Of a DNA stretch of 64,000 nt, positions 43,451 through 51,920 are shown piece after piece. How positions within the stretch are numbered: position 1 is the first letter of the stretch; each line of letters begins with the position of its first letter. The stretch is from contig CAVQME010000001.1 of assembly GCA_963713545.1 (NCBI GenBank), positions 496,001 to 560,000 of the forward strand, in the 5' to 3' direction. Position numbers and translations under genes: made by a program. Below the pieces are notes generated by a model. It saw only the letters and a list, made by a program, of their open reading frames with translations, did no database searches and was not told the DNA's origin. Source of the stretch: CAVPLM01 sp963713545. Its GTDB lineage: Bacteria; Actinomycetota; Thermoleophilia; RBG-16-64-13.

Positions 43451-45148
43451 TCAAGCCTTCGGGCCCTCCCCGGCGCTTGCCTGCTGCCGCTCTTCCTCGC
43501 GCCGGACTTCCAGTTCGCGTAGTTCGATACGACGGACCTTGCCGGTCTCGGTCCTGGGAAGCGACGCGACGAACTCGATCTCGCTGGGAGACATGTAGGG
43601 AGCTACCCGCTTCTTCACGAAGGCCTTGAGTTCGTCCACGAGTTCCGGCGATCCGGCAAAGCCGTCTTTGAGTATCACGAAGGCCTTGACCCGCTGACCC
43701 TGCTCTGGATCGGGTATGCCGATGACTGTGGACTCGAACACCGCCTTGTGCTCGTGGAGGGCGTCCTCCACCTCTCCGGGCGAAACGCGATACCCCCGGC
43801 TCTTGATGATGTCGTCGATGCGGGACACGTGCCAGAACAAGCCGTCTTCGTCTTTGTAGACGTAGTCTCCGGAGAGACTCCACCCATCGACGACCGCCTT
43901 CTTCTGACGCTCCACATCGCGCCAATACATGCTCCCATAGCACGCTTTGACGACGAGCCGGCCTGTGACGCCTGGCGGACATTCGTTGCCGTCTTCATCG
44001 ATGATCTTGGCTTGGACTCCAGGGACAGGCCACCCCGTGGCTCCAGGCTTGTATCCGGGTAGGTAGGAAGCAAGCTGGGTCCCTATCGATTCCGTGGAAC
44101 CGATGCCGTTCACTATTTCCAAGCCGGTAAGGTCTTTGAACCGCTGGAAGGTAGATGCCAGCAGAGGGGCGCTGCCCGACATGACCACCCGTAGGCTGCT
44201 GAGATCGTAGTCGCCGATGTTTGGATTGTTGAGGATCTGATTGAAAGCCGTGGGGACAGCGTTGAACATCGTAACTTTGTACTTCGGGATGGCCTCGAGC
44301 AGACTCTCGGCAGACATCCTGCCCTCGAGGATGACGCACGGGACTCCGGAGAGCAGGGGCAGCAGCATGTTGTACCCGTAGCCGATAACGAAGGCGAAGG
44401 GAGGCGACCCGAGGAAGACGTCGGTGGGCTTGACCCCGCCGAAGGTGAGCGGGAACGAGTGCACGGAACCGATTATGCTCTGCATCAGATGCATGCAGCC
44501 CTTGGGCTGTCCGGTGGTGCCCGAAGTGAAGAAGACCGCCGCCAGGGAGTCGGGCGGCACCCTCACGCTCTCGATCTGATCGCTCGCCGAGGAGAGGAGC
44601 TGTTCGTAGCTGAGAAGGCCCTGCTTCTGAAGCCCCTCGGGGTCGCCGCCGATGGAGATGATGTGCTTCACCGTCGTGTACTGGTCTCGGCCGGCCTCGA
44701 TCTCGCCCAGAAGCTCGTACCCGCAGACGATGGCCTTGGCTCCCGAAGTGTTGGCATCGTGAGTAAGGACCTTCGCCCGCAGAAGAGTCATGGTGGGGAC
44801 GACCACCGCGGCGAGGCGGCCCACAGCCAGAGCGCTCACCACATACTCGACGCTGTTCGCGATCCGCAGCATCACCCGGTCGTCCTTCTCGACTCCCAGG
44901 ACGCGCAGCGCGTTGGCAAACCTGTTGACCCACTCGCTCAGAACCCCATAAGTGACGGCTCTCTCGCCGGAGTAGTACGCGATGCGATCAGCCTTCTCGC
45001 CCTCCAGGTTCCTGTCGAGGAACCACTCGGTCAGGTTGAGCTCCTCAGGCAGGTCGAGACTCAGTTCCTCAGGCCAGACCAGGTCGGGAAGGCACCCCGG
45101 AGGCAGCAGCTCAGCCTGAAGTTGCGGTGGATAGGAGACCTTTCTCAA
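43451..45148 (-). CDS. AMP-forming aryl-CoA ligase (benzoate/4-hydroxybenzoate-CoA ligase-like)
   Basis: About 565 residues. GGAGG precedes two candidate starts, GTG 45151 (three-base spacing) and TTG 45148 (six-base spacing); the latter is given. ANL-family motifs are clear: FFTSGTTGQPKG (A3), GSTES (A5), LSGDYVYKDEDG (A7), SRIDDIIKSRGYRVSPGEVE (A8) and RTETGKVRR with the A10 lysine. Overall pattern resembles benzoate-CoA ligases. It begins the leftward operon and would make the aryl-CoA thioester that the flavo-molybdoenzyme encoded next could reduce. The upstream part of the open frame (to 45397) lies in the promoter region. Confidence 0.88.
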   Translation of the reverse strand: MRKVSYPPQLQAELLPPGCLPDLVWPEELSLDLPEELNLTEWFLDRNLEGEKADRIAYYSGERAVTYGVLSEWVNRFANALRVLGVEKDDRVMLRIANSVEYVVSALAVGRLAAVVVPTMTLLRAKVLTHDANTSGAKAIVCGYELLGEIEAGRDQYTTVKHIISIGGDPEGLQKQGLLSYEQLLSSASDQIESVRVPPDSLAAVFFTSGTTGQPKGCMHLMQSIIGSVHSFPLTFGGVKPTDVFLGSPPFAFVIGYGYNMLLPLLSGVPCVILEGRMSAESLLEAIPKYKVTMFNAVPTAFNQILNNPNIGDYDLSSLRVVMSGSAPLLASTFQRFKDLTGLEIVNGIGSTESIGTQLASYLPGYKPGATGWPVPGVQAKIIDEDGNECPPGVTGRLVVKACYGSMYWRDVERQKKAVVDGWSLSGDYVYKDEDGLFWHVSRIDDIIKSRGYRVSPGEVEDALHEHKAVFESTVIGIPDPEQGQRVKAFVILKDGFAGSPELVDELKAFVKKRVAPYMSPSEIEFVASLPRTETGKVRRIELRELEVRREEERQQASAGEGPKA

Positions 45149-45288
45149 CACAAACCTCCGATTCCCAGAGGACCAGGGTCGATCGGCGGACACCGGTGCG
45201 GTGACACGGAGGCGATAGCTCCGTTGTCCATTATTGCACTGCAGAGGGCCAAAATCAGTCTCACAATAGCCCCGAGCCCCCCAGATGT

Positions 45289-45321
45289 CAAGGTTTTGGC
45301 CTTGGGTGTCCCAAAATATTG
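45289..45321. promoter_or_regulatory. Inverted repeat, candidate IclR operator
   Basis: CAAGGTTTTGG (45289-45299) and CCAAAATATTG (45311-45321) match as an inverted repeat at 9 of 11 positions with 11 bases between. A further half-site CCAAAATC lies at 45249. The right arm overlaps the -35 of the rightward promoter, as expected for a repressor or activator site. Confidence 0.5.
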
Positions 45322-45347
45322 ACATGACTAACGTATTATAGAACAAT
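45319..45347 (+). promoter_or_regulatory. Promoter of the IclR/pps operon
   Basis: A perfect TTGACA (45319-45324), 17-base spacer and AACAAT (4 of 6 matches) give a start of transcription near 45354, about 55 bases before the IclR ATG. On the opposite strand a perfect TATAAT (45335-45340) overlaps it and may serve the leftward operon, though no matching -35 is seen. Confidence 0.55.
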
Positions 45348-45408
45348 ACACCTGGACAGCGACGTAGTCCGCCGCCACAAACACACCGTAGTCTCAAGGC
45401 GGTCCGAT

Positions 45409-46251
45409 ATGAGCGAAGCCCCGAAACGCCAGGCTGTCGACCCCGACGAACCCGATCTGGACGAACCCGGTAGCGGTTCTCTGGTCCAATCGGTCCAACG
45501 AGCCTGGCGCATCGTGCGCATGTTCGACGCCGGGCATCCGGAGTGGAACCCCTCGGAGCTGGCCCGGCGGTCGGGACTGCGGCGTACCACCGCCTTCCGG
45601 CTTATGAAGACCTTGGAGGCGGAAGGTGTCCTCGCGCTGGATCCCGTAAATGGCAAGTACTTCCTGGGGCCCACGGTGTATCAGCTGGCCTACGTATGGA
45701 TCGCGGACGCGGCGCTCGCCCGGATAGCCACGCCTTACTTGGAGCGATTGGCCGACGCTACCGACGAGAGCGTCGGGCTCACCGTGTGGAGCGCGGATGG
45801 CCCCCTGTGCGTGGCTCACTCGCCATCCCCCCGTCCGTTCAAGTTCCTCATGTACGTGGGGCAGATCTTCACCGACCTGGCGAACGCCCACAGCAAAGTG
45901 CTGCTGGCCTTCGGACCGGAGGAGAGGCGGGCCAGGGCCTTGAGCCGCCCCTTGGTAGCCCTGACTCCGTTCACCATCATCGACCTCGACCGCTACCGCG
46001 ACGAGCTGCGCCGCGTGGTCGAAGAAGGGGTGGCTCACGACATCCAGGAGCAGCAGAGGGCGGTGTGCGCTCTCGCTGTGCCCGTGAGAGACTTCTCCGG
46101 CGAAGTGCGGGCAAGCCTCTCCCTGGTCGTCTCCGAGGTACGCTACGGACAAGCGGAGGACCGGCGCTACCAGCAGGCCCTCAGACAAGTCGCGGCAGCC
46201 CTCTCGTACGACCTGGGCTACCGCGAGTCCGGGGAAAAGGAGGCGCGATGA
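45409..46251 (+). CDS. IclR-family transcriptional regulator
   Basis: 280 residues. The winged HTH is visible (SVQRAWRIVRMF, then PSELARRSGLRRTTAFRLMKTLEAEGVL), followed by the IclR ligand-binding domain (LADATDESVGLTVW; HSKVLLAF; AVPVRDFSGEV). IclR proteins commonly control aromatic degradation operons and bind an intermediate. It is the first gene of the rightward operon and is divergent to the leftward one; its stop overlaps the next start (ATGA). Confidence 0.9.
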   Translation: MSEAPKRQAVDPDEPDLDEPGSGSLVQSVQRAWRIVRMFDAGHPEWNPSELARRSGLRRTTAFRLMKTLEAEGVLALDPVNGKYFLGPTVYQLAYVWIADAALARIATPYLERLADATDESVGLTVWSADGPLCVAHSPSPRPFKFLMYVGQIFTDLANAHSKVLLAFGPEERRARALSRPLVALTPFTIIDLDRYRDELRRVVEEGVAHDIQEQQRAVCALAVPVRDFSGEVRASLSLVVSEVRYGQAEDRRYQQALRQVAAALSYDLGYRESGEKEAR

Positions 46252-47021
46252 CCCTCCTGATCAAGTGGATGGGCATCGACATGGGTGAGTGCCTGATGGA
46301 CGTCACCCCCAGACGCGGTCATCTGCTCACTGGTGACACGACCAAGGCCCTGGGCAGACCTGAACTGATCGTGTCCCGCTATCACAAGTGGTGCGTGATG
46401 ATAGAGAAATATGGCTCGCTCCCGCTGATCCTCGAACGGCACAAGCTGGAACTTCTCGATTACGTGTTCGACAACGACCCCGCTGCCGGGGGTGTTTTCC
46501 TCGGCGTCGAGCAGGAGTACCTGGGATTGGCGCCCGGCGCGGACCGAGCTCTGAGTTATCTGCGCGGCGAGGGGATAGCGCTGTCCGTGGTCACGGCGGC
46601 CAGGACCAGCCCGGGACCCATGGACGATTCCTGCGAGTTCAGATTCTTGGAGAGACACGGTGTCTCGAAGTACTTCGACGCTCTGGTCACCCCCCGAGGC
46701 AGTATGCAGATGAGCGACCGGACGGTGGACACGCGGTATGAGGGGACGTCGAAGGAGGATGGGACGATCTACGAAACGCTTGCAAAAGACCTGGCCGCCC
46801 GCGGCATAGCGCCGGGAGAGGCGGCCATGATGGGCGATAAGGAGTGGACCGATATCAAGCCCGCCAAGGAGCGCGGGTTCAAAACGATCCTCTACACGGG
46901 CTACATCTGTCGGGGGCCGACTGAGGCCGATCTGGTGATCGACTGCTTTGAAGAGCTGACGGACAAAGTGCGGTATGGGGGACTAAGCTCTATGCGTCCG
47001 AAGACAGGGGCGACCGTATGA
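46248..47021 (+). CDS. HAD-superfamily protein (copy 2)
   Basis: 257 residues, paralogous to the HAD protein at 39195: IKWMGIDMGECLMD at the N-terminus, GDTTKALGRPELI, RYEGTSKEDGTIYETLAKDLAARGI and MGDKEWTDI near the end all align. As in copy 1 the D+2 position of motif I is Gly, and here motif I also lacks its usual Thr (D11-M-G-E-C). It overlaps both its neighbours by four bases (ATGA), so it is translated with IclR and the PEP-synthase-like pair. A binding or regulatory role toward an aryl phosphate is more likely than simple hydrolysis; that is inference. Confidence 0.8.
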   Translation: MTLLIKWMGIDMGECLMDVTPRRGHLLTGDTTKALGRPELIVSRYHKWCVMIEKYGSLPLILERHKLELLDYVFDNDPAAGGVFLGVEQEYLGLAPGADRALSYLRGEGIALSVVTAARTSPGPMDDSCEFRFLERHGVSKYFDALVTPRGSMQMSDRTVDTRYEGTSKEDGTIYETLAKDLAARGIAPGEAAMMGDKEWTDIKPAKERGFKTILYTGYICRGPTEADLVIDCFEELTDKVRYGGLSSMRPKTGATV

Positions 47022-48010
47022 CGACCCGGTGGATCTCCTGGCTCGAAGATCTTACCCAGGCCGACGGCGGGTCGGCGGGTAGGAAGTGCGCGAACCTCGG
47101 CGAGTTGACCAGGGCCGGCTTCCACGTCCCGCCGGGCTTCGCCTTGAACCTGGACGCCTATGAGGAGTTCTTGAGAGCCACCGGCGCGGATAGTGAGCTC
47201 CGGCAATACTTCGCCATCTTCCAAGCCGACCCCGACGATCCCAAGCAGCTGGCAAGATTCACGGAGGCCTCCGCAGTGGCGCGTGGGATACTCGAGTCGA
47301 AGGAGATGCCCCGGAGCATCACCGATCCCCTAGTTGATCGTTACAACGAGCTGTGCGCGCGGGCCGGCGTTGAGGACCTTCCCGTAGCCACCAGGTCCGC
47401 CGGGCCGGCGAGCCACCCCGGGCAGTACGAGAGCTACCTCAACGTGAGCGGCCGGGAAGCGGTCATCGAGAATGTGATCAAAGTGTGGTCCAGCACGTTC
47501 AATGCCCGCTCGCTCGTCGCCCGGGCCCGCAAGGAGCTGCCGCTCGAGTCCGATCCGATCGGCGTGGCGGTGCTGGCCATGGTCGACGCCCACGCGGCAG
47601 GCGTAATGTTCACGGCGGAACCGACGACGGCCGACGCGAACCGGATGATCATCGAGGGGAGCCGGGGCCTCGGCGAGAACGTTGTCGGCGGAGCCGTCAT
47701 CCCGGACAACTGGATCGTGGATGCCACCCAGTTCGTGATAGTCGACCGCAAGATCGCGCCCCCGCCCGCGAGGGACGAGCCGGCCGGCGACGTACCGGCC
47801 GATGGGGCTCAGTCCTCTGAGGAGGACGAGCAGCAAGGCTGCCTCCTCGATGAGGAGGTCCTCGAGCTGGCCCGGATGGGCAAGCTCATCGAGGCGCACT
47901 TCGGCAGGCCCCAGGACATAGAATGGGCTATCGACCGGGGCGCAACCAGAGACCCGGTGTTCATACTGCAGGCAAGGCCGGAGACGTTCCGGGTCAGCTT
48001 CAGATTCTGA
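47018..48010 (+). CDS. PEP-synthase-like ATP-binding subunit, phenylphosphate synthase PpsB-like candidate
   Basis: 330 residues equal to the N-terminal (ATP-grasp) half of PEP synthase: GRKCANLGELTRAGFHVPPGFAL, RSAGPASHPGQYESYLNV, VDAHAAGVMFTAEP, GSRGLGENVVGG and DIEWAIDRG...ILQARPET. It lacks the swivelling His domain, which is encoded by the next gene. The division into a ~37 kDa and a ~64 kDa polypeptide mirrors subunits E2 and E1 of Thauera phenylphosphate synthase, which phosphorylates phenol with ATP. The Thauera E3 (CBS-domain) subunit has no counterpart here. Overlaps the HAD gene by four bases. Confidence 0.82.
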   Translation: MTTRWISWLEDLTQADGGSAGRKCANLGELTRAGFHVPPGFALNLDAYEEFLRATGADSELRQYFAIFQADPDDPKQLARFTEASAVARGILESKEMPRSITDPLVDRYNELCARAGVEDLPVATRSAGPASHPGQYESYLNVSGREAVIENVIKVWSSTFNARSLVARARKELPLESDPIGVAVLAMVDAHAAGVMFTAEPTTADANRMIIEGSRGLGENVVGGAVIPDNWIVDATQFVIVDRKIAPPPARDEPAGDVPADGAQSSEEDEQQGCLLDEEVLELARMGKLIEAHFGRPQDIEWAIDRGATRDPVFILQARPETFRVSFRF

Positions 48011-48028
48011 GACAAGGAGCGCAACACC

Positions 48029-49705
48029 ATGTCAGGATACTCGACCGAAGGCGTACTGGTTAACTGGGACGAGGAGCGCGATATGGCGCTCCTGGAGCGC
48101 TACAAGGTCTGGATCTGCGACCGGAAGGAGACGCTCCGCTGCCCCACCCCGTTCGATCTCTGGATGCTCCAGTACAACTACGACAACATCGGGCTGCAGT
48201 ACGGACACGAGTACTTCTGCGTCCCCGAGTGCCGCGGTTTCGACTGCAAGCTCAAGGACGGGTGGGTCTACAACGGCACCATTTTCACCACCCCGGAGGA
48301 GCGCGAGGAGCGCAGGGCCAGGTTCGAGAAGCGTATAGCCCCCTGGATCGAGGACTTCGGCCGCGAGTACTACAGAGGCGTCGACGAGGTCATGGCTCTC
48401 TACGAGAAAGCCAAGGCCGTCGACCTGGAGAACTGCGAGGACTTCCAACTTTCGGACGCCTTCGACGAATGGCTTTGGCTCTACCGTCGGGCCGGCAACC
48501 TGCACATGGTCTGGCTTCTTGCCTACTGCAAGATCTACGAGATGTTCGAGGAGATGTGCAAGGAGCTCGTGGGGATAGACCGCAACGACCGCTTGTTCAA
48601 CGATCTCATGGCCGGCTTCAACCACAAGATCCTGCAGACCGACCGCGAGATGTTCAAGCTCGGCGCCAAAGCCCGGGATACGGGGCTGGAGCCGCTGTTC
48701 GCGGGGACGTCGGACGATGAGGAGCTCCTCTCCGTGCTCGAAGATTCGGAGGCCGGTAAGGTGTGGCTCGAGGCTTTTCGGGAGTTCCTCGATGAATACG
48801 GGTGGCGCACCTTCGAGAACTGGGATGCCGTCCACCCCACGTGGATCGAGAAGCCCAGCCAGGTGCTGCCGTCCATCAGGCGCTTTATGAAGGTGCCGGT
48901 GTTCGCCCTCGACGAGGCCCAGCCCAAGCTGGTCGCAGCCAGGGAGAGGGCCGAGGAAGAGGTTTTATCCCGGGTGCCGGACGACAGGAAGGAAGACTTC
49001 AACAAACTGATGAAGGCCGCCCAGTGGTCGAGCTTCGTCGATGAAGAGCACGTTTTCTACGCCGAGAACTACGGGAACGCTCTGGCCCGCCGGGTGACCA
49101 AGGAGATCGGGAAGAGGTTCGCCGCCCAGGGGATCATCGACGACCCGCAGGACGTGTACTTCCTTCTCCCAGAAGAGATCAGCGCGCGCATCCTGGGCCG
49201 GTTCCCGGCTCACGATCTGGTGGCGCGGCGCAAGGTGGAGCACGCGCGCTTCCGCAAGGCCGAGCCCGAGCTGTTCATAGGGGACGTCACCAAGCTCGGC
49301 GAGGTCATCGCTAGCAGCCCCATGCTACGCAGCACGCAGCAGCCGCATCCCCGGGTGAGGCCGGAGCTGAACGCCGATCTCTACGGGACCGTCTCGACGC
49401 CCGGCATCGCCGAGGGAGTGGTCAAGGTGCTCCGCTCCGAAGAGGACTTCGACAAGTTCGAACCGGGCGACATCCTGGTGACGATCGAGACCTCTTCCGT
49501 TTGGACTCCACTGTTCAACCTCGCCAAGGCCGTCGTCACCGATGTGGGCGGCATCCTCAGCCACTCGGCCATCCTGGGACGTGAGTACGGGCTACCGGTG
49601 ATCTCCGGCTGTGTTGAAGGCACCAAGAAGCTCAAGACCGGAATGCGAGTAAGGGTCGACGGCGATGTGGGCGTCGTCTACATCCTGGACGACCCAACGG
49701 CATGA
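48029..49705 (+). CDS. PEP-synthase-like phosphohistidine subunit, phenylphosphate synthase PpsA-like candidate
   Basis: 558 residues, AAGGAG upstream of the ATG. The C-terminus holds the phosphohistidine domain: STPGIAEGVVKVL, then DVGGILSHSAILGREYGLPVI, where the His is the phosphoryl carrier. The first ~440 residues are the substrate-side region with no PEP/pyruvate-domain barrel of full-length PEP synthase. This matches the E1 subunit of phenylphosphate synthase. Rifampin phosphotransferase-type enzymes use the same parts in one chain and are the main alternative. Its stop overlaps the next start. Confidence 0.82.
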   Translation: MSGYSTEGVLVNWDEERDMALLERYKVWICDRKETLRCPTPFDLWMLQYNYDNIGLQYGHEYFCVPECRGFDCKLKDGWVYNGTIFTTPEEREERRARFEKRIAPWIEDFGREYYRGVDEVMALYEKAKAVDLENCEDFQLSDAFDEWLWLYRRAGNLHMVWLLAYCKIYEMFEEMCKELVGIDRNDRLFNDLMAGFNHKILQTDREMFKLGAKARDTGLEPLFAGTSDDEELLSVLEDSEAGKVWLEAFREFLDEYGWRTFENWDAVHPTWIEKPSQVLPSIRRFMKVPVFALDEAQPKLVAARERAEEEVLSRVPDDRKEDFNKLMKAAQWSSFVDEEHVFYAENYGNALARRVTKEIGKRFAAQGIIDDPQDVYFLLPEEISARILGRFPAHDLVARRKVEHARFRKAEPELFIGDVTKLGEVIASSPMLRSTQQPHPRVRPELNADLYGTVSTPGIAEGVVKVLRSEEDFDKFEPGDILVTIETSSVWTPLFNLAKAVVTDVGGILSHSAILGREYGLPVISGCVEGTKKLKTGMRVRVDGDVGVVYILDDPTA

Positions 49706-51162
49706 CCGACATCTACGAGCAGCTGGAGCCCCTGTTCCATCCGCGTAGCATCGCGGTGGTCGGGGTCTCCCAGGACCTCTGGAAATCGGGGTCGGTGATG
49801 GTGAGGTCGCTGCAGCAATTCGGCTTCAGCGGCCCGATCTTCCCCGTGGGTTCCCGAGGGGGCAGCATCCTGGGACTGGAGGTGCATCGCTCGCTCCTCG
49901 ACGTTCCCGGGCAGGTCGATCTGGCCCTGCTCTTCGTCCCCGTCGGGGCCATGCTACAGACGCTCAGGGATTGCCGCGGCAAGGGTGTCCGCGCGGCGAT
50001 CGCGTTTACAGGCGGGCTGGGCGAATCGGGGACGGAGACCGGGAAGGCGCTAGAGAAGCAGATCGTCGCCGAACTCGACGGCTCGTTGCGGTTGGTGGGT
50101 CCCAACTGCCTCGGTCTGTACTGCCCCGCCGGCGGCGTCACGCAGCATCCGGGTGCGACCTATCCGCGTGAGAGCGGAGAGGTCTCCTTCATCGCCCAGA
50201 GCGGAGGCTTCACCGAGGATTTCGCGCGGGCCGCGCCCAATTATGGGTTCTATGCGAGCAAAGTGCTCAGCTACGGCAACGCGATAGACATAAACGAGGC
50301 GGATCTTCTCGAGTACTTCGAGGCGGATCCGGAGACATCGATCATCGGCATCTACATCGAGGGCCCCCGCAACGGAAGAAAGCTCCTCGCGGTCATGCGC
50401 CGTCTTGCGAACAAGAAGCCGGTGGTCGTCTGGAAAGGGGGCCTGACCCCGAAAGGGGCGGAAGCGGCGAGCAGCCACACCGGTTCTCTGGCCGGCAGTG
50501 TGGAGGTCTGGAAGGCCGCTCTGCGCCAGGCGGGTGCGGTGCAGGTGAGCAGTCAGGAGGAGCAGTTCGACGTTTTGTCGGCGTTCCACTTCCTGCCCGG
50601 GCGCAGCGACGCTCGGGTCGCGTACGTCTGCCAGGGTGGCGGTAACAGCGTGGCGGCCGGTGACGCCTCCTTCCGGGCGGGTTTGGTTCTTCCGCGCCTG
50701 ACCACCGAGACGGAAGACAGGATCGCCGCGTATCTGCCTCCGGTCGGTTCGAGCGCAGTGAATCCCATCGACGTCCAGATGCCGGTCCCATCCGCCCGTG
50801 CGCTGAAGAGCGTCCTCGAGATAGTGGCGACCTCGGGTGAGGTGGGAGCGATCATCCTCGACAAGATCGTGATGTCTGTCGAACTACGCCGGCTCATGGG
50901 GTATGCCGATCAGATCCCGGAGGAGGACGAGGAGTGGCTCTCGGAGATCCCGGTCCGGATCGTCAGGGAGACCGGCACGCCTGTGGTGGTCGTCCTCCGG
51001 GAGAATCTGGATCCGTCCTCTGGTTTCGAGATCGAGAAGGAACGTCTGCGCCTCCGCCGTTACTATCAAGAGAACGGCCTCGCCGTGTACCCCACCCTCG
51101 AGCGGGCCTTTCGCGCCCTGGGCCACGTCGTCGCCTACTACGGGCGAGGGGAGACGATATGA
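49702..51162 (+). CDS. NDP-forming acyl-CoA synthetase, alpha (CoA-binding/His) subunit
   Basis: 486 residues. The N-terminal CoA-binding Rossmann domain (PRSIAVVGVSQDLWKSG) is followed by succinyl-CoA-synthetase-like flavodoxin domains (VRAAIAFTGGLGE; LVGPNCLGLY; AQSGGFTEDFAR). The middle contains GAEAASSHTGSLAGS, with the phosphohistidine-type His. The ATP-grasp beta part is encoded separately next. These enzymes make or use acyl-CoA with ADP/ATP and can take aryl acids. It overlaps both neighbours by four bases. Confidence 0.88.
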   Translation: MTDIYEQLEPLFHPRSIAVVGVSQDLWKSGSVMVRSLQQFGFSGPIFPVGSRGGSILGLEVHRSLLDVPGQVDLALLFVPVGAMLQTLRDCRGKGVRAAIAFTGGLGESGTETGKALEKQIVAELDGSLRLVGPNCLGLYCPAGGVTQHPGATYPRESGEVSFIAQSGGFTEDFARAAPNYGFYASKVLSYGNAIDINEADLLEYFEADPETSIIGIYIEGPRNGRKLLAVMRRLANKKPVVVWKGGLTPKGAEAASSHTGSLAGSVEVWKAALRQAGAVQVSSQEEQFDVLSAFHFLPGRSDARVAYVCQGGGNSVAAGDASFRAGLVLPRLTTETEDRIAAYLPPVGSSAVNPIDVQMPVPSARALKSVLEIVATSGEVGAIILDKIVMSVELRRLMGYADQIPEEDEEWLSEIPVRIVRETGTPVVVVLRENLDPSSGFEIEKERLRLRRYYQENGLAVYPTLERAFRALGHVVAYYGRGETI

Positions 51163-51920
51163 GCGAGGATATGAGCAGCCCAGCAGACCGAGCCCGAGCG
51201 GTCATGAACAACGCCCTCGCTCGCGGCCGGAAGAGCCTGAGCGAGCACGAGGCTAAGCAGGTCTTAGAGGCCTATGGCATCCCGGTGACCCGGGAGCGGC
51301 TGGCAGCCCGCGCCGACCAGCTTCCCGCGGCGCTTGCCGATTTCGAGCTCCCTGTGGTGCTCAAGATCGACTCCCCGGACATCCTGCACAAGACCGAGGC
51401 GGGCTTGGTGGTGCTGGGCTGCGGCACCGCCGAAAGGGCGGCAATCGAGTTCGACCGCATTCTGGGGCAAGCAAACGAGCGCTATCCGCAAGCGGATATC
51501 CACGGGGTGCTCATACAGGAGATGGTGATCGGGTCGATCGCCGAATGCATAGTCGGCATGAAGAAGGACGCCCAGTTCGGTCCGACGGTCCTGTTCGGCC
51601 TGGGAGGGATCTTCGTGGAGGTCTTCGAAGACGTGGCGATCCGAGTGGCTCCCCTCCGCGACGCGGACGCGGCCGCCATGATAAGGGAGACCAAGGGCTA
51701 CAAGCTGCTGGCCGGCGCCCGAGGGCGGCCGAAGGCGGACGTGGCCGCGATCGAAGACGTGCTCCTCAAGATGTCGCGACTTTCCCTGGACCTCGAGCCC
51801 TACCTCGCCGAGATAGACGTCAACCCGCTGATGGTGGGCGCGGAAGGCCAAGGGGCCAAGGCGGCAGACGCGCTGATGCTCCTGGATCCCTCGCTGGGCG
51901 CCCCGCCCGCGACTCCGTGA
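51159..51920 (+). CDS. NDP-forming acyl-CoA synthetase, beta (ATP-grasp) subunit
   Basis: 253 residues from ATG 51159 (ATGA overlap with the alpha gene); a second ATG is four codons on. ATP-grasp features are seen: LSEHEAKQVLEAYGIPVTRE, PVVLKIDSPDILHKTEAGLVVLG, GVLIQEMV, GPTVLFGLGGIFVEVFEDVAIRVAPL and EIDVNPLMV. Together with the alpha subunit it forms an ADP-forming acyl-CoA synthetase. The length is normal for a separate beta subunit. Its stop overlaps the next start (GTGA). Confidence 0.88.
   Translation: MSEDMSSPADRARAVMNNALARGRKSLSEHEAKQVLEAYGIPVTRERLAARADQLPAALADFELPVVLKIDSPDILHKTEAGLVVLGCGTAERAAIEFDRILGQANERYPQADIHGVLIQEMVIGSIAECIVGMKKDAQFGPTVLFGLGGIFVEVFEDVAIRVAPLRDADAAAMIRETKGYKLLAGARGRPKADVAAIEDVLLKMSRLSLDLEPYLAEIDVNPLMVGAEGQGAKAADALMLLDPSLGAPPATP

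Noticed and set aside
43449..43982. Upstream extension of the FAD-subunit frame
   Set aside because: The translated part is Arg-rich, overlaps the ligase gene and lacks any recognisable domain; a good GTG start exists at 43448.
45319..45339. TTGACA followed by TATTAT as one promoter
   Set aside because: The spacer is only nine bases. The promoter was instead read as TTGACA-17-AACAAT, with TATAAT belonging to the opposite strand.
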